Part shown: positions 19,094 through 28,300 of the stretch, in pieces | Layout of the letters: each line of letters starts with the position of its first letter | Position numbering within the stretch: the first letter of the stretch is position 1 | NCBI RefSeq assembly: GCF_003568665.1 | Contig: NZ_QXMH01000002.1 | Span: 1 to 64,000 of the forward strand | Origin: Chitinophaga alhagiae | GTDB taxonomy: Bacteria; Bacteroidota; Bacteroidia; Chitinophagales; Chitinophagaceae | Direction of reading: 5' to 3' | Length of the DNA: 64,000 nt | The notes under the pieces: model-generated | Database searches by the model: none | Told to the model about the DNA's origin: nothing | What the model saw: the letters and a program-made list of their open reading frames with translations, nothing else | Translations under genes and position numbers: made by a program

Positions 19094-20539
19094 ATGTTGA
19101 CAGTATTACTCATATTGATTCCTTTGATAACAGGGCTGGTCACGTTCGGGCTGAAAGGGCCGTCTGCCAAGGTATTCAGCTTGTTATCATCCTTTGCCTC
19201 ACTGGTAGTTGCGGTCATTGCCTGGCAGCAGTTCAGCGCTGCGCCGGAAAGCCTGCAGTTTACCCAAAGCTGGATACCCCAGCTGGGCAGCCAGTTCAAT
19301 GTAGGGTTGGATGGAATGGGCACCATGCTGTGCCTGCTCACGGCCATCTCTTTCCCGCTCATCTTCATCACGGTGTACAACAGGGAGTATGACCGGCCGG
19401 GCGCGTTTTACGGCCTCATGCTGCTGTCCCAGGCCGGCCTCATTGGCGTGTTTACCGCTTATGACGCGCTGCTGTTCTACGTATTCTGGGAGCTGGCGCT
19501 TATTCCCGTGTACTTCCTCTGCTCCATGTGGGGCGGCGAAAGGGCCGTGCCGGTTACCTTCAAGTTCTTCGTATATACTTTTGCCGGCTCCCTGCTGATG
19601 CTGGTCGGCATTATCTATATCTATTTCCAGACGCCTGACCATTCTTTCAGCTGGACGGCCTTTACCTCCCTGCAGATCAGCACGCAGGAACAGTCCTGGT
19701 TGTTCTGGCTCTTTTTTGTGGCCTTTGCCATCAAAATGCCGGTATTCCCCTTCCACACCTGGCAGCCAGATACCTACGAACAATCTCCCACGCCGGTTAC
19801 CATGGTGCTGAGCGGTATTATGGTGAAAATGGGCCTGTTCGGCGTGATCCGCTGGCTGCTGCCGGTACTGCCCCAGGGCGCTTACATGTGGCAGGAAGCG
19901 GCCATTGTGCTGTCTGTGACCGGTATCATCTACGCCTCCTGCATTGCCATTATGCAGTCTGATTTCAAACGCCTGATAGCCTACTCTTCCATTGCCCACA
20001 TCGGGCTGATGAGCGCGGCCATTTTTGCGAACAACGAGCAGAGCATGCAGGGCGTGCAGGTGCAAATGTTCAACCACGGCATCAACATCATCGGTTTGTG
20101 GATAGTGGTAGAAGTGATACAGGATCGCCTCCGCATCAAGGATATGCGGGAAATGGGCGGCATTGCCACCTATGCGCCCAAGCTGGCCATTGTGCTGGTG
20201 GTAATAAGCCTGGCCAATATTGCTCTGCCGCTTACCAACGGGTTCATTGGCGAGTTCCTGATGTTCAGCGGGCTGTTCCAGTACAACCCCTGGTTTGCCG
20301 CGGTAGCTTGTGTGGCCATTATACTGGCCGCCGTGTATATGCTGAACATGCTGCAGAAAGTGATCTTCGGGGAAGCCAATACGCTCACGGCCACCACGGC
20401 AGACCTGAAAACAGGGGAGCTGCTGGCCGCGGGCGCTATCATCGCTGTTATCTTTTTCCTGGGCGTGTACCCCAAACCTTTACTGGAGCTGGTGCAGAGT
20501 ACCACGGCCATTGTGAACGCAACGGCATGGATGAAATAA
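19094..20539 (+). CDS. nuoM: NADH-quinone oxidoreductase subunit M
   Basis: The 481-residue antiporter-like subunit (ND4 homologue) has about 14 helices. It shows the TM5 glutamate in FYVFWELALIPVYFL, the PFHTWQPDTYEQSPTPVTM segment and the lysine-bearing FKRLIAYSSIAHIGLM. It starts 24 bases after nuoL. Confidence 0.98.
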   Translation: MLTVLLILIPLITGLVTFGLKGPSAKVFSLLSSFASLVVAVIAWQQFSAAPESLQFTQSWIPQLGSQFNVGLDGMGTMLCLLTAISFPLIFITVYNREYDRPGAFYGLMLLSQAGLIGVFTAYDALLFYVFWELALIPVYFLCSMWGGERAVPVTFKFFVYTFAGSLLMLVGIIYIYFQTPDHSFSWTAFTSLQISTQEQSWLFWLFFVAFAIKMPVFPFHTWQPDTYEQSPTPVTMVLSGIMVKMGLFGVIRWLLPVLPQGAYMWQEAAIVLSVTGIIYASCIAIMQSDFKRLIAYSSIAHIGLMSAAIFANNEQSMQGVQVQMFNHGINIIGLWIVVEVIQDRLRIKDMREMGGIATYAPKLAIVLVVISLANIALPLTNGFIGEFLMFSGLFQYNPWFAAVACVAIILAAVYMLNMLQKVIFGEANTLTATTADLKTGELLAAGAIIAVIFFLGVYPKPLLELVQSTTAIVNATAWMK

Positions 20540-20569
20540 TTTAAAATAGAGATTCTGTAACGTTAAGAT

Positions 20570-21946
20570 ATGAACGCATTAATTTCTACTGCTTTATTCG
20601 GGATTGTTCTGATGTTTGTAGGCCTGTTTGTGAAGAATAAGCAGCACATTAAATATTATGCCATTGCCGGAGCTATTATTGCCTTTATTGCCAACTGGTA
20701 CGATGGGCAGCTGGCCGGTGGCAGCAGCGTAATGCTGTATGGCATGGTGGAGGTCAGCTCCTTCTCCGTTTTGTTCAATGCCGTTGCCATTGGCTGTACT
20801 TTGCTGTACTTTATGTTATGCGGCAGCGCCTTCGAAAAAGTAGGGAACGATGTAGCGGATTATTTTGCCCTTATATTTTTTATACTGGCCGGTATTATGC
20901 TCTCCGCGTCTTTCAGCAACCTGCTGATGTTGTTCCTGTCCATCGAAATCATTTCCATACCGCAATACATATTGGCCGGGGCCGATAAAAAGAACCTGAA
21001 AAGCAATGAGGCCTCGCTGAAATACTTTTTGATGGGCTCTTTCACCACGGGCATTTTGCTCATGGGCATTGCCCTGCTGTACGGGGCCAGCGGCACCTTC
21101 AACATCCGTGAAATGGGCCTGGGCACCGGAGACCTGTCTCCCCTGGCGCTGAGCGGTATTCTGCTCACCGGTTTTGCGCTGGCCTTCAAAGTGTCTGCCG
21201 CACCCTTCCACTTCTGGACGCCTGACGTATATGACGGTTCACCCACCGTGTTCACCGCATTTATGGCCACCATTGTGAAGGCCGCCGGTTTTATTGCCTT
21301 CATCCGTCTTTTCCATGTGAGCTTCAGCGAAGGCGCCATTGCCGGCCACTGGCAACTGATCATAGCGCTGATAACGGCCGCCACCCTGCTCATCGGTAAT
21401 TTTACCGCCGTGTTCCAGCAGAGCGTGAAAAGAATGCTGGCCTACTCCAGCATTGCCCAGGCGGGCTTTATGCTGTTTGCCATACTGGCTTTTAATGAAA
21501 CGGCCGCCCAGGGCATCATTTTATACGCCATTGCCTACAGCGTGGCTACCATTGGCATTTTTGCCATCCTGCTCAAGCTGAAAGACTATACGTTTGAAGG
21601 CTACAACGGCCTGGCCCGCAGCCAGCCCCTGCTGGCGCTGACCAATACCATATTCCTGCTGTCACTGGCAGGCATCCCCTTAACCGCCGGCTTCTTTGCC
21701 AAATACTTTTTGCTCAGCGCCGTGGTGCAGCAGGGCCATATGCTCTGGCTGGTGATACTGGGCGTGTTATGCGCCGCTGTTAGCGCCTATTATTATTTCA
21801 GGGTGATCATGGCCATGTATTTCAAGCCCGGCGAGGCGGAAACCTCCGTGCAGGTAACCGGCGGCTTCAAGGGCATGCTGGTGATTGCCGCGGCCATTGT
21901 GATCATACTCGGTATTTTCCCCGGCCTGGTGCTGCAGTTCCTGTAA
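20570..21946 (+). CDS. nuoN: NADH-quinone oxidoreductase subunit N
   Basis: The 458-residue antiporter-like subunit (ND2 homologue) closes the operon. Recognisable elements are FLSIEIISIPQYILAG with the TM5 glutamate, AAPFHFWTPDVYDGSPTVFT and VKRMLAYSSIAQAGFML. A terminator at 21970-22006 ends the transcript. Confidence 0.98.
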   Translation: MNALISTALFGIVLMFVGLFVKNKQHIKYYAIAGAIIAFIANWYDGQLAGGSSVMLYGMVEVSSFSVLFNAVAIGCTLLYFMLCGSAFEKVGNDVADYFALIFFILAGIMLSASFSNLLMLFLSIEIISIPQYILAGADKKNLKSNEASLKYFLMGSFTTGILLMGIALLYGASGTFNIREMGLGTGDLSPLALSGILLTGFALAFKVSAAPFHFWTPDVYDGSPTVFTAFMATIVKAAGFIAFIRLFHVSFSEGAIAGHWQLIIALITAATLLIGNFTAVFQQSVKRMLAYSSIAQAGFMLFAILAFNETAAQGIILYAIAYSVATIGIFAILLKLKDYTFEGYNGLARSQPLLALTNTIFLLSLAGIPLTAGFFAKYFLLSAVVQQGHMLWLVILGVLCAAVSAYYYFRVIMAMYFKPGEAETSVQVTGGFKGMLVIAAAIVIILGIFPGLVLQFL

Positions 21947-21969
21947 ACAGCGCCGCTGTCAAAATATTG

Positions 21970-22006
21970 AAAGCGCTTCCCGCCCGGGAGGCGCTTTTCT
22001 TTTTTG
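21970..22006 (+). terminator. Intrinsic terminator of the nuo operon
   Basis: AAAGCGCTTCCC (21970-21981) pairs with GGGAGGCGCTTT (21986-21997) with one wobble pair, followed by TCTTTTTT. It lies 23 bases after the nuoN stop. Confidence 0.9.
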
Positions 22007-22069
22007 CGCCGCTCATCCCGGACCCGCATTTTTAAAGGGGAATTGCATTAACTTTAATTAACCGTAGTT

Positions 22070-23344
22070 ATGAAAGTCAGAGATATTTTTTCCCTCGCGC
22101 TCCGTTCCATCAGTGCAAACCGCCTGCGTGCAGGCCTCACCATTGCCATTATTGCCTTTGGTATTATGGCCCTGGTAGGTATTTTGACGGCTATTGACGC
22201 TATGAAGGGAAAGATCTATGACAGTTTTGCCAGCATGGGGGCCAGCGGTTTCTCCATCCGCAACCGGGAAATGATCATCCGCATGGGCGGCTCCGGCAAT
22301 GCCACCCGCGGTTCCAGCCGTAAAATGCGGGTACGCAGCTCCAACCGGAATAAACTGATCACTTTCAGGGAGGCGATGGATTTCAAGGAACGGTATACTT
22401 TCCCAGCTGTAACCGGTGTTTCCTTCCGTGCCGGCGGCGGCATGACGGTGTATAAGGACGATAAGAAGACCAACCCTACCGTACAGGTAGTAGGGGGCGA
22501 TGAGAGTTACCTGCCGTTGAACAACTACGATCTTTCCACAGGCCGCAATTTCAACAGCGCAGACATGGAATCCGGCCGCAACGTAGCCATACTGGGCAAC
22601 GACGTGGTGAAAAAACTTTTTCCGGACAGGCCGGAACAGGCCCTGAACTCCGCCGTGCGGGTGGGCAATGTACGCTACCGGGTAATAGGCATTCTCAAGA
22701 GCAAGGGCAGCAGCAACGTGTTCAGTGCGGACAACGTGGTGATCACCACCGTAACCAGCACGCGCCGCGTATTCAACCGGCCTAACGCCACCTACCAGAT
22801 CAATGTGAACGTAGACGATATTTCGAAGCTGGAGGCCGCCATTGGCGAAGCCACCGGTGTTTTCCGCATCATCCGCAAAATGGCGGTGAACGAGGAAAAC
22901 AACTTTTATATCAGCCGTAGTGACAGTGTGGCGGAAATGCTGTTCCGCAACCTGAGCACGGTAACAGTGGCCGCCGCCATCATCGGGTTCATCACCCTTT
23001 TTGGCTCCGCCATTGGCCTGATGAACATTATGCTGGTATCCGTGGCGGAACGCACCCGGGAAATAGGGGTGAACAAGGCGCTGGGCGCCACGGCCCCCAC
23101 CATCCGGCAACAGTTTGTGTTTGAGGCCATTATCATCAGCGTACTGGGCGGTTTGCTGGGCGTGGTGCTGGGCATGATGGTAGGCAATATCATGTCATTG
23201 GCGCTGGGCTCCAGCTTTGTAGTGCCCTGGCTGTGGATATGCATTGGCATTGGGCTGTGTGCCATGGTAGGATTGATTTCCGGTATTTATCCCGCTATAA
23301 AGGCCTCCCGGCTTGACCCTATAGTAGCGTTGCGGTACGAATAA
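22070..23344 (+). CDS. ABC transporter permease, MacB/FtsX family
   Basis: The 424-residue inner membrane protein has one N-terminal helix (about residues 22-44, AGLTIAIIAFGIMALVGIL), a periplasmic MacB-type core domain (about 45-290) and a C-terminal FtsX domain with three helices (about 300-420), including the conserved SVAERTREIGVNKALGA element. It would need an ATPase partner, but none is encoded beside it: nuo genes end upstream and a convergent gene lies downstream. The periplasmic segment has a basic, Ser/Arg-rich stretch (RGSSRKMRVRSSNR). A -7-like TAACTTTA at 22049-22056 is a weak promoter candidate. The substrate is unknown. Confidence 0.9.
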   Translation: MKVRDIFSLALRSISANRLRAGLTIAIIAFGIMALVGILTAIDAMKGKIYDSFASMGASGFSIRNREMIIRMGGSGNATRGSSRKMRVRSSNRNKLITFREAMDFKERYTFPAVTGVSFRAGGGMTVYKDDKKTNPTVQVVGGDESYLPLNNYDLSTGRNFNSADMESGRNVAILGNDVVKKLFPDRPEQALNSAVRVGNVRYRVIGILKSKGSSNVFSADNVVITTVTSTRRVFNRPNATYQINVNVDDISKLEAAIGEATGVFRIIRKMAVNEENNFYISRSDSVAEMLFRNLSTVTVAAAIIGFITLFGSAIGLMNIMLVSVAERTREIGVNKALGATAPTIRQQFVFEAIIISVLGGLLGVVLGMMVGNIMSLALGSSFVVPWLWICIGIGLCAMVGLISGIYPAIKASRLDPIVALRYE

Positions 23345-23346
23345 AA

Positions 23347-23378
23347 GAAAGGGCGCCCTGTTATGCAAGGCACCCTTA
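23347..23378 (-). terminator. Bidirectional terminator between permease and secreted-protein gene
   Basis: AAGGGCGCC (23349-23357) pairs with GGCACCCTT (23369-23377) with one mismatch or wobble. On the minus strand it is followed by TCTTTTAT, on the plus strand by only a weak T tract, so it serves the minus-strand gene best. Confidence 0.6.
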
Positions 23379-23392
23379 CGGTATCTCCTGTA

Positions 23393-23848
23393 TTAAAAGA
23401 ACAATTGTGACAATACGTTGGTAACGTCGTTGGTTTTCGGTTTCAGCCCCAGGAACTTGGTATACTGCGCTACCGACAAAACAGTTTTCAGTTTCCCGAA
23501 CAGCCCTTTCTGCAGGCCGGCAAATTTGGTAGTGTAGGCCGCTTTATCTGTTTGAGCAAGGCCCATGATGCCTGATTTATCTTTCAGGAAGCCGGTTACG
23601 GCATTCAGCACGCTTGGTTTTTGTACAGCGCTCAGGCCAAGGGTGGGCGTGAGCTTGCCAAGAATGGAATTGGCCATGCTTTTAACGTCGAAGCCCTGGG
23701 CTTTTGCGGCATCCACCGCCTGCGGGGCAACAGCGGTGGGCCTGGGAGCAGGAGCGGGGGCAGGCGCAGACTTGGGGAGGCTGCTTTGTGCAAAGGCGGC
23801 GGAGCTGGCAAGGGCCGTTAGGAGTACAATAGCTGCTAACTGTTTCAT
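23393..23848 (-). CDS. Small secreted protein of unknown function
   Basis: The 151-residue protein starts with a signal peptide (MKQLAAIVLLTALASSAAFAQ), followed by an Ala/Pro-rich linker (APAPAPAPRP region, about residues 28-42), and a C-terminal helical domain of about 100 residues with short Gly- and Leu-rich segments (SMANSILGKLTPTLGLSAV; KTVLSVAQYTKFLGL). The open frame runs 66 codons further upstream, but those codons cross a duplicated, non-coding-looking stretch, and MKQLAAIVLL is a clear signal-peptide start. I do not recognise the family. The domain is rich in Lys and lacks Cys. The neighbouring genes give no functional hint. Confidence 0.75.
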   Translation of the reverse strand: MKQLAAIVLLTALASSAAFAQSSLPKSAPAPAPAPRPTAVAPQAVDAAKAQGFDVKSMANSILGKLTPTLGLSAVQKPSVLNAVTGFLKDKSGIMGLAQTDKAAYTTKFAGLQKGLFGKLKTVLSVAQYTKFLGLKPKTNDVTNVLSQLFF

Positions 23849-23952
23849 GACAGGATGTGTTTGAGGGGTGATTGGATGATAAAAGAACAATTTTGCCAGC
23901 GAAATTGTTGCGGCACAAGGAGTTGACGAGGCATGCCCGGCTGCCGTCTGCA

Positions 23953-24033
23953 GACAGCCGCAACGCCCGCCACAATGGATGCTGCTGCACTCCCTGGCAA
24001 CTGACAGCCGTAACGCCCGCCACAATGGATGCT
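23953..24033. repeat. 31-bp direct repeat, two copies, 50-bp period
   Basis: The sequence GACAGCCG(C/T)AACGCCCGCCA... occurs at 23953-23983 and again at 24003-24033 with a single C/T difference. The copies are separated by 19 bases. The pair lies between the start of the small secreted protein and the rplI terminator. Confidence 0.9.
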
Positions 24034-24044
24034 TCCCCGGCAAC

Positions 24045-24078
24045 AAAAAAAGGCTGCTCCCGGAGGAACAACCTTTTT
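24045..24078 (-). terminator. Intrinsic terminator of the rpsF-rpsR-rplI operon
   Basis: On the minus strand GGTTGTTCC and GGAGCAGCC form a 9-bp stem with two G-U pairs over a TCCG loop, followed by TTTTTTT. It begins 20 bases after the rplI stop. Confidence 0.87.
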
Positions 24079-24097
24079 AAAGCTTATCGGCAGGCGC

Positions 24098-24544
24098 TTA
24101 CTCGGCTACCACTTCAAATTCCAGCTCGGCGTCATTGCCTTTACCGAAATCGAGGCGGGCTTTGTAGGAACCCAGTTCTTTTACATCGCCGAGGATGTGG
24201 ATACGGCGACGGTCAATTTCATATCCTTTCTGCTCTTTGATAGCGCGGGCGATCTGAACGCCGGTAACACTACCGAAGATCTTGCCGGAAGTACCGGTTT
24301 TGGCGCCGATCTTCACAGGAGATGCTTTCAGCACTTCCACCACTTTCGCGATCTCGGCCAACATCTTCTCTTCTTTCACCTTCTGTACCTTCACGCGCTC
24401 GTTGAGCTGCTTCAGGTTGGAAGGGCTTGCTTCCACAGCAAACTTCTGGGGGATCAGGAAGTTCCTGGCGTAACCGTTCTTCACGCTTACCAGTTCGTTC
24501 TTCTGTCCCAGGTTATCTACGTCTTGTATTAAGATTACTTGCAT
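24098..24544 (-). CDS. rplI: 50S ribosomal protein bL9
   Basis: The 148-residue protein binds 23S rRNA and has the typical elongated two-domain form. The N-terminal domain holds the L9 signature VSVKNGYARNFLIPQKFAV near residue 20, a long connecting helix follows (about residues 41-75), and the C-terminal domain contains FGSVTGVQIARAIKEQKG. It is the last gene of the three-gene ribosomal protein operon. Confidence 0.98.
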   Translation of the reverse strand: MQVILIQDVDNLGQKNELVSVKNGYARNFLIPQKFAVEASPSNLKQLNERVKVQKVKEEKMLAEIAKVVEVLKASPVKIGAKTGTSGKIFGSVTGVQIARAIKEQKGYEIDRRRIHILGDVKELGSYKARLDFGKGNDAELEFEVVAE

Positions 24545-24550
24545 TGTTTC

Positions 24551-24817
24551 TTACTTTAAAAGGTCAGTAACATAAGGCAATAAAGCCATTTGACGAGCTT
24601 TTTTGATAGCCTCAGCCACCTTGCGCTGGAATTTCAGCGAGTTACCGGTGATACGGCGAGGCAGCATTTTGCCCTGATCATTCAGGAATTTTTTCAAAAA
24701 CTCGGCATCTTTGTAATCTACATACTTGATACCCAATTTCTTGAAGCGGCAGTATTTTTTCTGGCGCTTCTCTTGCTTAACCGCGGTTAAGTACTTGATC
24801 TCTTGTTTAACTGCCAT
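24551..24817 (-). CDS. rpsR: 30S ribosomal protein bS18
   Basis: The 88-residue protein shows the bS18 core [19 protein letters not shown] and the [21 protein letters not shown] element. It binds 16S rRNA as a pair with bS6, whose gene is immediately upstream (4-base gap). In Flavobacterium johnsoniae ribosomes bS18, bS6 and bS21 help to hide the anti-Shine-Dalgarno of 16S rRNA; whether this holds here is inference from relatedness. Confidence 0.97.
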   Translation of the reverse strand: MAVKQEIKYLTAVKQEKRQKKYCRFKKLGIKYVDYKDAEFLKKFLNDQGKMLPRRITGNSLKFQRKVAEAIKKARQMALLPYVTDLLK

Positions 24818-24821
24818 AACT

Positions 24822-25175
24822 TTAAGCTTCTACGGGTTTAGGTTCAGCATCGTAGGTACCTCTTTTTTTGGCATTGTACGCCTGCGCGTGCTTGTCCAGT
24901 TTGGTGACCATGTAACGCAATACATTTTCATCGCGGTTGAGCTGAATTTTCAGCTTCTCATTGAAGTCGGATGGCGCCTTGAACTCCAGAACCAGGTACA
25001 TGCCCGTGGTTTTTTTCTGGATCGGGTACGCCAGTGATTTTAAACCCCAGGGATTTTCGTGCACCAATTCGCCGCCGTTTTCTGTAACGAGGTCAGCAAA
25101 TTTTTTCTGGGCAGCCTTGTAGTCTTCCTCAGAAAGCACAGGGGTAAAGATCACCATCAATTCGTAGTTTGACAT
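24822..25175 (-). CDS. rpsF: 30S ribosomal protein bS6
   Basis: The 117-residue protein has the bS6 ferredoxin-like fold: [19 protein letters not shown] at the N terminus and [20 protein letters not shown] in the centre. An acidic, Pro-rich tail ends the protein (DAEPKPVEA). It is the first gene of the operon with a promoter -7 element at 25220-25227. No ssb gene lies between rpsF and rpsR, unlike in Firmicutes. Confidence 0.97.
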   Translation of the reverse strand: MSNYELMVIFTPVLSEEDYKAAQKKFADLVTENGGELVHENPWGLKSLAYPIQKKTTGMYLVLEFKAPSDFNEKLKIQLNRDENVLRYMVTKLDKHAQAYNAKKRGTYDAEPKPVEA

Positions 25176-25219
25176 AAATTTTCCCTTGTTTGTAAAGAAT
25201 AAAAAAATAAAATGGAGTG

Positions 25220-25227
25220 CAAAGATA
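25220..25227 (-). promoter_or_regulatory. -7 promoter element of rpsF-rpsR-rplI
   Basis: On the minus strand TATCTTTG fits TAnnTTTG exactly, 44 bases before the rpsF ATG. A -33 TTTG at the expected distance is not visible. The expected start of transcription is near 25214. Confidence 0.55.
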
Positions 25228-25282
25228 GGGGTATTTTTTTGATTCTGCGCTTTATGGGCGCGAATTTACGGCCATCTGGCAT

Positions 25283-25320
25283 AAAAAAAACCGGGGTCAA
25301 TGGCGATACCCCGGTTTTTA
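25283..25320 (-). terminator. Intrinsic terminator after the exported nuclease-like gene
   Basis: AAACCGGGGT (25288-25297) pairs with ACCCCGGTTT (25308-25317) perfectly. T runs lie on both sides, so it can act in both directions; it lies 19 bases after the stop of the minus-strand gene. Confidence 0.9.
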
Positions 25321-25338
25321 TGATTAACTCCTTAACTG

Positions 25339-28300
25339 TCAGCGGTATATGAATACTTTTTTCACCTCTGCCCGGTTCCCGCTCTGCACCCGTAACAGGT
25401 AAATACCCGGCGGCATCTGTCCCACATCTACTGTTTTGACGTTCCGGCCCTTTGTGAACCCCACCTGGGCCTGGTACCGTATATTTCCTTGCATGTCAAT
25501 TAGTTGTATGGATGCAGGCCCGCTTTGCGGCGCATCCAGGTAGATGTGCAGCTGCCGGCCCAGTATAAAACACAGCAGGCGGAACCAGGCTTCCCTGCTG
25601 ATCACCAGCACGCTTTGCACCTCGCTGTACTGCACGGTGCCGTCTTTCCCCACCTGTTTCAGCCGGTAGTGCCAATAGCCGGGCAGCACGCCATCGTCTT
25701 GCCGGAGGTAGGCAGCGCCTTGCCCGTTGGGCGCGGCGGCAGGCACAGTATCTATGGGGCTGAAACTGCGCTGGTGCGCGCTTCTTTCCACAATAAAGTG
25801 CTGGTTGTTGATCTCCCGTTCCGTTTCCCAGCTCAATGCCACCCCGCCGCCGGAGGGCCGGGCAGTGAACCGGCTGATCACCACGGGACGGGCCAGTACC
25901 CGCACATCGTACCGGGTGGCCACGGGGAAGTGGTCTGAAGTACGGCTGGCGTAAGAGGGTATGAGGGTTTCCACGCTCCGCAACACCCTGGCGGATTGTG
26001 GTACATAGGCATACAGCATTTCATTGGTGCCCATGGCATGGTCTATCATATCCGCAAAACTGGCGGTAGACCGCTGCCGCGCCAGGCTCAGGGCATAGGT
26101 GAAAGGCGTGTAATTGGCGGAATCCAGCTTGAAGTCGATGTAGGAGGTGGTGGTATCCGGCATTTCCGTGGTAATGGTGCGGTCAAAATCATCGTTAAAA
26201 TCTCCCAGCACCAGTACGTTTTTATAGGGGAAATACGCATCCAGCGTGTCTTTCAGCTCCTTTGCCCCGTTCTTCCGCCTGTACCAGCTCTCAATTTTGT
26301 CTGCCGCGTTGCCGGTGTTGGCCTTGGCATGTATCGCAATAAAATGGACGCGGGCGGTATCTCCGTTGAGGATCACGGTGCTTTCCATCAGGTAGGGGAA
26401 CCTGCCGGAAGACCAGTTCCTGTACGCTTCCGCGCTGGCGCCTTGCCGCATTACGCCGTACGTACGGAGGTTTTTCACCAGCGAGTGGCGGTATACAAAG
26501 GCCAGTTTCTGGGTGCTGTCATACCCGGGCGCGGTGAGGCTGTCTGCATAAGAGCCAAAGTCTGACACGGTGTAACGGTAACCCGGCATGGAATCTACGA
26601 GGGCCTTGAGGCGGTCGGTATCTACCACTTCGCTGAGCGCGTAAATATCCGCATCCGCGTACCGGAGCACTTTGAGGGCGTTAGCCTGCTGGAGAGCCTC
26701 GTCTGTGGGGCCGAATTGCAGGTGGCCGAACCATTCCATGTTCCAGTTCACCACTTTCAGGGTGCGCAGGGAGGTGCCGGCCAGGGCTACCTGTTGGGCG
26801 GCCAGGCCGGGGGAGCTGAAGCTGATGGCCCCGCTGTAATACTGGTTGGCCGCGCCGGGCGCAAACCGCGCCCAAATGGTAACCGGGCCGGAAGGCGTGT
26901 AGGTGAGGGATGGGAAATATTGCGCCTGGTCACTGGAGATCTCAAAACCCGCGGGCGCCGTTACCTGCAGCGGCCCGGTGAGGTCATTGGCCCAGCACGT
27001 GAATGGCTGCGGCGCGGACCGCTGCCCGGCTTTCACATAGTCAAAATCCAGTTGCTGCGGTGTGGTGGTGACGGAGGGCGGCGGCGGCGTGGCGGCGTTG
27101 GAGAAGTGTACATCGTCCAGCGTCCAGCGGCTGGCCTGCAGTTCCGGTGAGGAGGTGTACACCCAGGCCAGGTAAACGCTTGTGCCTTTAAAGGCGGCCA
27201 GGTTAATGGCGGCGGAAGTTTTCCAGGTATCGGAGCCCACTTCCGGGAACCGGCCGTTCAGGGCCGTCCATGTGGCGAGGCGCGGGTCTCCGCTGCCGCT
27301 ATAGTCTGTTGATATGCGCAGTTCCAGTGCGGGGCCTGCAAACGCGCTGCGGCTGGCAAAGGCCAGCAGCGGGTAGTTGAAGCTGCTGAAGTCCAGTACG
27401 GGAGAGATCAGCCAATCCTCATTTTCCCGGGCGCCGGAGGCAAAACCGTTGATCTGCACGCCCTGCCCGGTTTGCCCGAAGCTGGTGCAATCCCACACCT
27501 GGGCGCCGGTTACGCTGTACTGGCTGAAACCGTTCGGCAGGCCGCCGGTACAATCTGTAAAATCAAAGTCCAGCACTTGCGGGCCGGTGCTGAAATGCCA
27601 GGCAGCGGTATCGGTGATACCGGCAAAGCTATTGCCGTTGGAATCCTGTACGGCGTTACTGTCTACCGTAACGTAATAAGAGCGGTTGCCCCTGGTAGCG
27701 GCGCCAATGCGGAGGCTACTGCCGTCTATGATGATGGAAGGGGATTGCATGCTGATGGTTTGCGCGGCGCCTGCGGTGCGGTCATAGACCGTAACGGCGC
27801 CTGCGTTCTTTTTGATATTTTCATTAAAGGTGATGACCAGCGCTGTTCCCGGCTGTACGTTGGCAGCCCCGGCTATGGGCATGAGCGCGCTAACCTGTGG
27901 TGGAACGGAGTCTCCGCTCACACCGGCCACGGTAACACTGTCTACCGCAAAGGAGGGCCGCGAGCCGCCGCCGCCCATCTGCCGGTTAACCCAGCGGAGT
28001 TGCACCACCGGCCGGTTTTCACAATCTGCCGGCAGTAACACCTCATGATATACCGGGTTTTGGGGGCTGGTTACCCCGGAGGCCGTTTGTTGCGTGGTAT
28101 TGTTCTGGTAGGCCGTGGCCGGCAGGCTGGTAAAGGCCGCAGTGGTATCCGCGCGGTATTGCAGCACAGCTTCGTTGATGCGGGTGTTGGCGGCGCCGTC
28201 ATAAGGGTTGCGTAACGTCATTACCAGGAAACCCACGCGCACGCCGGTATTGCCGGTGGTATTCACGCTCAGCACCAGGGCGTTGTCTGCCGCGCCGCTA

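Noticed and set aside
23849-24046. An N-terminal extension of 66 codons for the small secreted protein.
   Set aside because: It crosses the 31-bp direct repeats and would bury a clear signal peptide.
25176-25219. S6:S18 leader RNA motif ahead of rpsF.
   Set aside because: The predicted leader is about 40 bases, A/T-rich and without the expected stem and CCG bulge.
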